DNA of 56,440 nt from GWC2-45-44 sp041661665 (GTDB lineage: Bacteria > Planctomycetota > Phycisphaerae > Sedimentisphaerales > UBA12454), in contig JBAZTW010000013.1 in assembly GCA_041661665.1 (NCBI GenBank), forward strand, positions 1 to 56,440, read 5' to 3'. This document shows positions 51,717 through 56,440 of this stretch, piece by piece. The translations under genes were made by a program, and so were the position numbers. Every line of letters begins with the position of its first letter. The stretch's first letter is position 1. The notes beneath the pieces were generated by a model. It was not told the DNA's origin. It saw nothing but the letters and a program-made list of their open reading frames with translations, and searched no databases.

Positions 51717-52142
51717 TTATTTTTCTATCTCGATTCCCATACTGCGGGCGGTGCCTTCAATAATCTTGCAGGCCTGGTCAACATTAAAAGCATTAAGGTC
51801 AACCATTTTTCTCTGAGCGATTTTCTTAACCTGCTCTTTGGTAACCTTTCCGACCTTATCTTTGTTCGGAACGCCGCTGCCCTTGGCAACCTGCGCCTCG
51901 TGCTTTAGCAGCACAGAAGCTGGCGGGCTTTTCACGATGAAATCGAAAGTTCTGTCGGAATAGACGGTAATTTCAGCCGGCACAACCATTCCATTAAGGT
52001 CTTTGGTTCTTTCGTTGAACTGCTGAACGAACTGACCGATATTAACGCCGTGCTGACCAAGAGCAGGACCTATCGGCGGTGCAGGTGTCGCCTGACCGCC
52101 AGGAGCCTGAATCTTAATTTTTCCTGTTATTGCCTTCGCCAT
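51717..52142 (-). CDS. rplK: 50S ribosomal protein L11
   Basis: A 141-aa protein with KIKIQAPGGQATPAPPIGPA, LGQHGVNIGQFVQQFNERT and IVKSPPASVLLK. It forms the GTPase-associated centre. It has normal length. Confidence 0.98.
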   Translation of the reverse strand: MAKAITGKIKIQAPGGQATPAPPIGPALGQHGVNIGQFVQQFNERTKDLNGMVVPAEITVYSDRTFDFIVKSPPASVLLKHEAQVAKGSGVPNKDKVGKVTKEQVKKIAQRKMVDLNAFNVDQACKIIEGTARSMGIEIEK

Positions 52143-52192
52143 TTTATACCTTTTATGTAAATCAGTATTTTATATTTATAACCACAAAAAAA

Positions 52193-52220
52193 TCTCATCT
52201 GCCGCAAGGCAGATTCCACA
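52193..52220. repeat. Short intergenic stem-loop family, copy C
   Basis: A 7-bp perfect stem ATCTGCC/GGCAGAT (52197-52203 with 52208-52214). The loop GCAA on the plus strand fits the GNRA pattern. The flanks TCTC and TCCACA match copy A. On the minus strand GAGA and seven Ts follow, so it could also attenuate transcription between nusG and rplK. Confidence 0.7.
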
Positions 52221-52249
52221 TTTTTTATATTTTATTTTTTATTTTCTTC

Positions 52250-52798
52250 TTATACTTTTTCAATCTGCCAGTATTCAATGTCAAGAGGCGTGCTTCTGCC
52301 GAATATCGTTACGATTACGCAGACAACGCCCCTTTCGGTATCAATCGAATCAACAACGCCTTCAAAATTCTCAAAAGCGCCTTCACGAATTTTAACCACA
52401 TCGCCTTTGGCAAAATCAACCTTGATATTGGCATTTGCCTGTACGGTGGCTTTTTCGACTTCATTGAGCATCTTTGCGACATCCATATCGCTCATCGGAA
52501 CAGGAATGCCTTCCGTGCCGACAAAATCGCCGACACCAACAGTTTCCTTAATAAGAAACCAGGCCTTGTCGTTAATTTTGCCGCCTTCGCCAGGCTCAAG
52601 CTCCATAAAAACATATCCGGGATAAAGTTTTCGCTTATGGACTTTCTGCTTTCCGCTTCGGATTCGCTTGACCTGCTCGACAGGCACAACAATTCTTCCG
52701 ATAACAGATTCAAGTCCTTCCAGCGTAACTTTACGCCCAAGAGCATCTTTAACCTGCTCCTCTCTGTTCGAGGCTACTCTTAAAACATACCAACGCAT
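52250..52798 (-). CDS. nusG: Transcription elongation factor NusG
   Basis: A 182-aa protein: an NGN domain (MRWYVLRVASNREEQVKDAL, KRKLYPGYVFMELEPG) and a C-terminal KOW domain (FAKGDVVKIREGAFENFEGV). It links RNA polymerase with Rho or the ribosome. It lies between secE and rplK as usual. Confidence 0.98.
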   Translation of the reverse strand: MRWYVLRVASNREEQVKDALGRKVTLEGLESVIGRIVVPVEQVKRIRSGKQKVHKRKLYPGYVFMELEPGEGGKINDKAWFLIKETVGVGDFVGTEGIPVPMSDMDVAKMLNEVEKATVQANANIKVDFAKGDVVKIREGAFENFEGVVDSIDTERGVVCVIVTIFGRSTPLDIEYWQIEKV

Positions 52799-52830
52799 AA
52801 CTTTTACCCTTGCCTGGGGTTTAAGATTGA

Positions 52831-53232
52831 CTATATTCCCAAAACGCTTGAGAAAAACAGGTTAAAACAAAAATCCGCCACTCCGAGCATCGCAGTCATC
52901 AGAAAAACAACCGCGATTACAACAAACGTCGAAACGGCTATCTCTTTTTTAGAACTGAAACTTACCTTTTTCAGCTCGCCCTCGGCAGATATCATAAAAT
53001 CCGCAACCACAGGCTTATTTATCAACCAGTAGAGAAACGCCGCAACCGCCAAAAACACCGCCAACGGCACAACAACCGTAATCCACAAACCGGTCGTTTC
53101 GGTAACATCAACCGAAGCCTCAATTTTCTGATAAAGTCTCCAGCATCCAATCGCTGCCAACAGAGCCACCGATACTGCGCTGTAGAGCCGGGTATTTTTG
53201 CCCTGACCCCATTTGTATTTTTCTATCAGCAT
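52831..53232 (-). CDS. secE: Protein translocase subunit SecE, three-span form
   Basis: A 133-aa protein. The C-terminal part (EGELKKVSFSSKKEIAVSTF, then a TM helix) is the conserved SecE core. Two extra N-terminal TM helices (about residues 18-36 and 48-70) resemble the three-span form of E. coli rather than the single-span form. It lies between tRNA-Trp and nusG. Confidence 0.93.
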   Translation of the reverse strand: MLIEKYKWGQGKNTRLYSAVSVALLAAIGCWRLYQKIEASVDVTETTGLWITVVVPLAVFLAVAAFLYWLINKPVVADFMISAEGELKKVSFSSKKEIAVSTFVVIAVVFLMTAMLGVADFCFNLFFSSVLGI

Positions 53233-53303
53233 TTAACTAAAACCCTCAAAAAATCAGTTTTCTTGTGCCCTTGAAACCATCCGCCGGCCGTCTCAAACAT
53301 TAA

Positions 53304-53376
53304 CAGGCCAGGGAGGGATCGAACCCCCAACCTTCGGTTTTGGAGACCGACGCTCTGCCAGTTGAGCTACTGGCCT
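53304..53376 (-). tRNA. tRNA-Trp (CCA)
   Basis: A clear cloverleaf on the minus strand: acceptor AGGCCAG/CTGGCCT, anticodon loop CTCCAAA (CCA) and T-arm GGGTTCGATCC. The discriminator is G and CCA is not encoded. It lies between rpmG and secE, its common location in bacteria. Confidence 0.95.
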
Positions 53377-53433
53377 GTTTCGTAAATTCCAAACCAACAC
53401 CTAAAGCCTTAAATCGAGGTTAGTAATTTTCGG

Positions 53434-53601
53434 CTATTTACGTCTTATTTTGTGAACAGTATGTTTTCGCTCACTTTTGCAGAACTTTTTCAGCTCAAAC
53501 TTCGGCGTACCCTGAGATACGTTCACTTCAGTTCTATAGTTCCGCTGGCCGCAGTCTTTACACTCAAGCCAGATGTATTCTCTTTTTTTAGCCTTGGCCA
53601 T
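53434..53601 (-). CDS. rpmG: 50S ribosomal protein L33
   Basis: A 55-aa protein starting MAKAKKREYIWLECKDCGQR and ending HKIRRK. The first zinc pair is intact (CKDC) but the second is CKSE, lacking one Cys, so the site is incomplete by comparison with the zinc form. It has normal length and lies directly between tuf and tRNA-Trp. Confidence 0.93.
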   Translation of the reverse strand: MAKAKKREYIWLECKDCGQRNYRTEVNVSQGTPKFELKKFCKSERKHTVHKIRRK

Positions 53602-53617
53602 TTTTTATCCGCATAAA

Positions 53618-53654
53618 ACGGTTAAAACGGCGAGGCCTTTGACAGCCCCGCCGT
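53618..53654 (-). terminator. Terminator-like hairpin downstream of tuf
   Basis: Arms 53626-53636 and 53644-53654 pair with one mismatch (GC-rich, 11 bp), and on the minus strand TTAACCGTTTT follows. It lies between the tuf stop and rpmG and probably reduces read-through of the highly expressed tuf message. Confidence 0.6.
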
Positions 53655-53667
53655 TTATTGTCATTTA

Positions 53668-54894
53668 TTATTTAAGAACCTTTGTTACAACGCCTGCACC
53701 CACTGTTCTGCCGCCTTCACGAATAGCGAATCTCAAACCTTCTTCCATAGCGATAGGGTTGATAATTTCAACTTCCATACCGATATTGTCGCCAGGCAAA
53801 CACATTTCAGCGGGTTTGCCTTCACGGCTCTTGATTGCCAGAACTGCGCCGGTTACGTCGGTTGTTCTGAAATAAAACTGAGGTTTGTAGCCTGCGAAGA
53901 ATGGCGAATGTCTGCCGCCTTCGTCTTTTGTCAGAACATAAACTTCTGCCTCGAACTTAGTGTGAGGAGTAATGCTGCCCGGCTTTGCCAGAACCTGGCC
54001 GCGTTCGAGTTCCGACTTTTCAACGCCTCGCAGAAGCAAACCGACGTTATCGCCTGCCTGACCCTGGTCAAGCGTCTTGTTAAACATTTCAACGCCGGTT
54101 ACAACCGACTTTCTTGTGTCCTTGGTGATACCGATGATTTCGACTTCCTCACCGACCTTTATCACGCCGCGTTCAATTCTGCCGGTACCAACTGTGCCGC
54201 GTCCCTTAATACTGAACACGTCTTCGATTGGCATAAGGAAAGGCTTATCAACTTGACGTTCCGGAATCGGAATGTAATTATCCATAGCATCAAGCAAATC
54301 AATGATTGGCTTGCAGGCCGGGTCGTCCAATTTGGTTGCTGCCATAGCGGCATTAGCAACGCCTCTGATAATCGGTGTATCGTCGCCCGGGAAATCGTAC
54401 TTGCTTAGAAGCTCTCTGATTTCCATTTCGACAAGGTCAATGAGTTCCGGGTCGTCAACAAGGTCAACCTTATTCAGGAACACAATAACCTTAGGCACGT
54501 TAACCTGTCTTGCCAGAAGAATATGTTCTCTTGTCTGGGGCATCGGGCCGTCACAGGCGCTTACTACCAGAATCGCACCGTCCATCTGAGCGGCGCCGGT
54601 AATCATATTCTTTACATAGTCAGCGTGTCCCGGACAGTCAACGTGTGCGTAATGGCGCTTGTCGCTCATATACTCAACGTGAGCCGTTGAAATAGTCAGG
54701 ATTTTCGTCGGGTCACGACGTCCCTGAGATTCAGAAGCCTTGGCAATATCGTCGTAGCTCTTAAACTTCGACAAGCCCTTAAGCTCCATTACTTTTGTCA
54801 GCGCTGCGGTAAGAGTTGTCTTGCCGTGATCGACGTGGCCGATCGTACCAACGTTAACGTGCGGTTTGGTCCTTGTAAATGTTTCTTTAGCCAT
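53668..54894 (-). CDS. tuf: Elongation factor Tu
   Basis: A 408-aa GTPase delivering aminoacyl-tRNA. G1 GHVDHGKTT (residues 18-26), DCPGHADYVKNMITGAAQMD and NKVDLVDD are intact, followed by domains II and III. It is about 10 residues longer than the usual 394-400. It is transcribed with tRNA-Thr ahead and rpmG behind. Confidence 0.99.
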   Translation of the reverse strand: MAKETFTRTKPHVNVGTIGHVDHGKTTLTAALTKVMELKGLSKFKSYDDIAKASESQGRRDPTKILTISTAHVEYMSDKRHYAHVDCPGHADYVKNMITGAAQMDGAILVVSACDGPMPQTREHILLARQVNVPKVIVFLNKVDLVDDPELIDLVEMEIRELLSKYDFPGDDTPIIRGVANAAMAATKLDDPACKPIIDLLDAMDNYIPIPERQVDKPFLMPIEDVFSIKGRGTVGTGRIERGVIKVGEEVEIIGITKDTRKSVVTGVEMFNKTLDQGQAGDNVGLLLRGVEKSELERGQVLAKPGSITPHTKFEAEVYVLTKDEGGRHSPFFAGYKPQFYFRTTDVTGAVLAIKSREGKPAEMCLPGDNIGMEVEIINPIAMEEGLRFAIREGGRTVGAGVVTKVLK

Positions 54895-55017
54895 ACTGTA
54901 CTAACCTCCAACATGTCTGTTCGATATTATCCAATACGTTCATTGTTTTTATTTACACAAGCCGACTATTTCGGCTATTACCTTAACAATCCTGCGTTAT
55001 GCAGGTTCAAAAAATCA

Positions 55018-55090
<73 letters not shown>

Positions 55091-55605
55091 AGCGGTTCAG
55101 CAACTTACAGTACAAATTAAGCAAAGTCGCCTTCGGCGAAACTACTTCTACTGTCTACTGACTATTAGCTATTGGCTAATAAACATCAACGCATACGCCC
55201 CAACACGTCTGAAATTTTAACAATTCACAGACGGCAGAAACGCTTTTTACAGTACTGAAACGGTCATTTCCTCGCTACTAAACGAAAAATGTTAAGGGAC
55301 TCCCTACACAGATTCCGCCCAGAGCGAAAGGGAAAGTATATCCAGCAACTTAAAAAATGCAATTGCTAAAAGAAAAATTTTTAAAATTTTTTTCTTTTGG
55401 GTTAAAAATCTTACCTATATTATCAAGACAAAAAAGTCTTTTTGTGTTATCTATTTAACACCCTATAATATCGGCATTGTACGGGGTGAAAAGCAAAAAT
55501 AGGGACGTTATGGAAGCCATTAAATAGAACTCCTTTACAGTGTGGGTAAAATGAGATATATTTCCGCAGCAATCTTTAATCTGAATACTTTAAAAGGGCA
55601 TCGTA
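55091..55605. promoter_or_regulatory. 515-bp gene-free divergent region between tRNA-Thr and the Nudix gene
   Basis: No credible ORF is seen. On the plus strand a TATAAT lies at 55464-55469 with TTGTGT at 55442-55447 (16-bp spacing), a good promoter for the Nudix gene with a leader of about 130 nt. A small TCGCC-TTC-GGCGA hairpin lies at 55127-55139. A run at 55365-55400 is very AT-rich. The minus-strand promoter of the tuf unit must also lie here but I cannot pin it down. Confidence 0.5.
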
Positions 55606-56262
55606 ATGGGTCAGGAAGAACAAGTTTTAGTAATAGAGCGAAAAGTTGTAGAGCGAATAGGGATGTTTAATGGGCTTATGTTTGATGTGGACCGTTATCT
55701 TCGCGACATATTCGTCCCCTGCGTCCCCCGTTTTATGCCTCGCTCGCAAGTCGAAAAAGACCCTGCCTATAAACAGCTAATTCCTTATGTAATTATGAGT
55801 TATAACGGCAAATACCTCAGCTACGTCAGGGGAAAGCGAGCCGGAGAAACACGCTTGGTTGGAAACAGGTCAATTGGCATCGGCGGCCATATAAATCCGA
55901 TTGATGCTGATAATAGTTCTTTATTTGCTTACCTATATGAAAATTATCTTGCTGCCGTTGCTCGTGAGGTAGCCGAGGAAGTTTCCATAGAAACAAACCA
56001 CACTAATAACATCGTTGCCCTTCTTAACGATGAATCCAATGATGTCGGAAGCGTACATCTTGGAATAGTTCACTATTGGAAACTGGATGCTCCAAACATT
56101 AACAGGCGGGAACAGATGATTACACAAATGACCTTTATGACTTCTGCCGAACTGCATGGGGTTTTCGATACTTTGGAAACGTGGTCAGGATTATGTGTGA
56201 AAAACCTCGAGGAAATAGAAAATCGCATAAAATCCGCACTTGAAGTTGATGCGAAAAAATAG
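55606..56262 (+). CDS. Nudix-superfamily-like hydrolase
   Basis: A 218-aa protein with AGGG 7 nt before the ATG. The region from SIGIGGHINPIDADN to VAREVAEEVSIE (about residues 89-131) matches the Nudix box outline G(x)nE...REUxEE, with an enlarged spacing, and is followed by NDESNDVGSVHLGIV. Such enzymes cleave nucleoside diphosphate derivatives. The substrate cannot be told. It is not part of the ribosomal cluster and reads away from it. Confidence 0.7.
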   Translation: MGQEEQVLVIERKVVERIGMFNGLMFDVDRYLRDIFVPCVPRFMPRSQVEKDPAYKQLIPYVIMSYNGKYLSYVRGKRAGETRLVGNRSIGIGGHINPIDADNSSLFAYLYENYLAAVAREVAEEVSIETNHTNNIVALLNDESNDVGSVHLGIVHYWKLDAPNINRREQMITQMTFMTSAELHGVFDTLETWSGLCVKNLEEIENRIKSALEVDAKK

Positions 56263-56329
56263 CCGTCCCGCACCAAATTTCGGCAGCGGCCTAATGGAGC
56301 GGTCATTCTTTTATCGTTTAGATAATATG

Positions 56330-56400
56330 TAGGTCATTCATTCAACGGTTATAATACGAATCCAGTACAAAACTATAACCTAATTGAAAGGAATGACCTA
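56330..56400. repeat. 10-bp inverted repeats flanking the leader of the last ORF
   Basis: TAGGTCATTC (56330-56339) and GAATGACCTA (56391-56400) are exact reverse complements 51 bp apart; the second abuts the ATG at 56400. A TATAAT at 56350-56355 lies between them. They may be operator half-sites or an insertion-sequence end. Confidence 0.55.
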
Positions 56401-56440
56401 TGGCAAAGATTGTATCAAACAAGCAGAATTGGTTCAACAG
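56400..56440 (+). CDS. Start of an ORF cut by the window edge
   Basis: An ATG at 56400 behind GAAAGGAATG opens a frame reading MAKIVSNKQNWFN to the window end. The promoter-like TATAAT and inverted repeats just upstream support a real gene, possibly a mobile-element gene, but 13 residues do not allow a family call. Confidence 0.45.
   Translation, partial: MAKIVSNKQNWFN

Overview
The window joins a mobile, AT-rich genomic island (about positions 720-21560) to a very long, conserved translation/transcription gene cluster (about 21560-55090, all on the minus strand). The right edge holds a Nudix-family gene and the first codons of another ORF. The organism is a bacterium with zinc-type ribosomal proteins S4, S14 and L36 and a complete tuf-to-rplQ cluster. 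It has no rpmD (L30), and L22 carries an N-terminal extension. With the moderate GC content this fits a planctomycete of the Phycisphaerae type; that placement is inference from gene content, not from a search.

Left part (1-5775): the 3' part of a metal-type ABC permease, then small and mostly unrecognised genes in both directions, including an HNH-type nuclease candidate and a phage/plasmid-type protein. Two near-perfect hairpins with different stems and the same 8-nt loop lie just upstream of minus-strand genes here.

Middle of the island (5776-11030, minus strand): a three-gene overlapping operon encodes a small helical protein, a NACHT/STAND-type NTPase and a WD40 propeller protein. It looks like a single NLR-like sensor/effector divided over several ORFs, a typical defence or signalling architecture. 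The NTPase carries a degenerate tandem duplication of its P-loop.

Right part of the island (11030-21560, mainly plus strand): a long operon starts beside a perfect palindrome. It encodes small unknown proteins, a zinc-ribbon protein, a HerA/VirD4-like ATPase split over two ORFs, two small membrane proteins, a GrpE-like protein, a lid-less Hsp70, a vWA-domain protein, a membrane protein and a small protein with a paralogue near the island's left part. After a terminator come two tiny zinc-ribbon genes (38 and 49 codons), a membrane protein, an excisionase-like protein and a tyrosine integrase. The integrase abuts the 3' end of the initiator tRNA gene, so the island probably entered at tRNA-fMet. 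Its left attachment site is not visible in this window.

Housekeeping cluster (transcribed from about 55090 down to 21560): tRNA-Thr, tuf, rpmG, tRNA-Trp, secE, nusG, rplK, rplA, rplJ, rplL, rpoB, rpoC, rpsL, rpsG, fusA, then rpsJ to rpmC/rplN and on through secY, adk, map, infA, rpmJ, rpsM, rpsK, rpsD, rpoA, rplQ, a HIT-family gene and tRNA-fMet. It combines the tuf-secE-nusG, rplKAJL-rpoBC, str, S10, spc and alpha operons. Internal terminator-like hairpins (tuf/rpmG, rpsG/fusA, rpsJ/rplC) and a 368-bp structured gap before rpsJ divide it. Several gaps carry short dispersed repeats.
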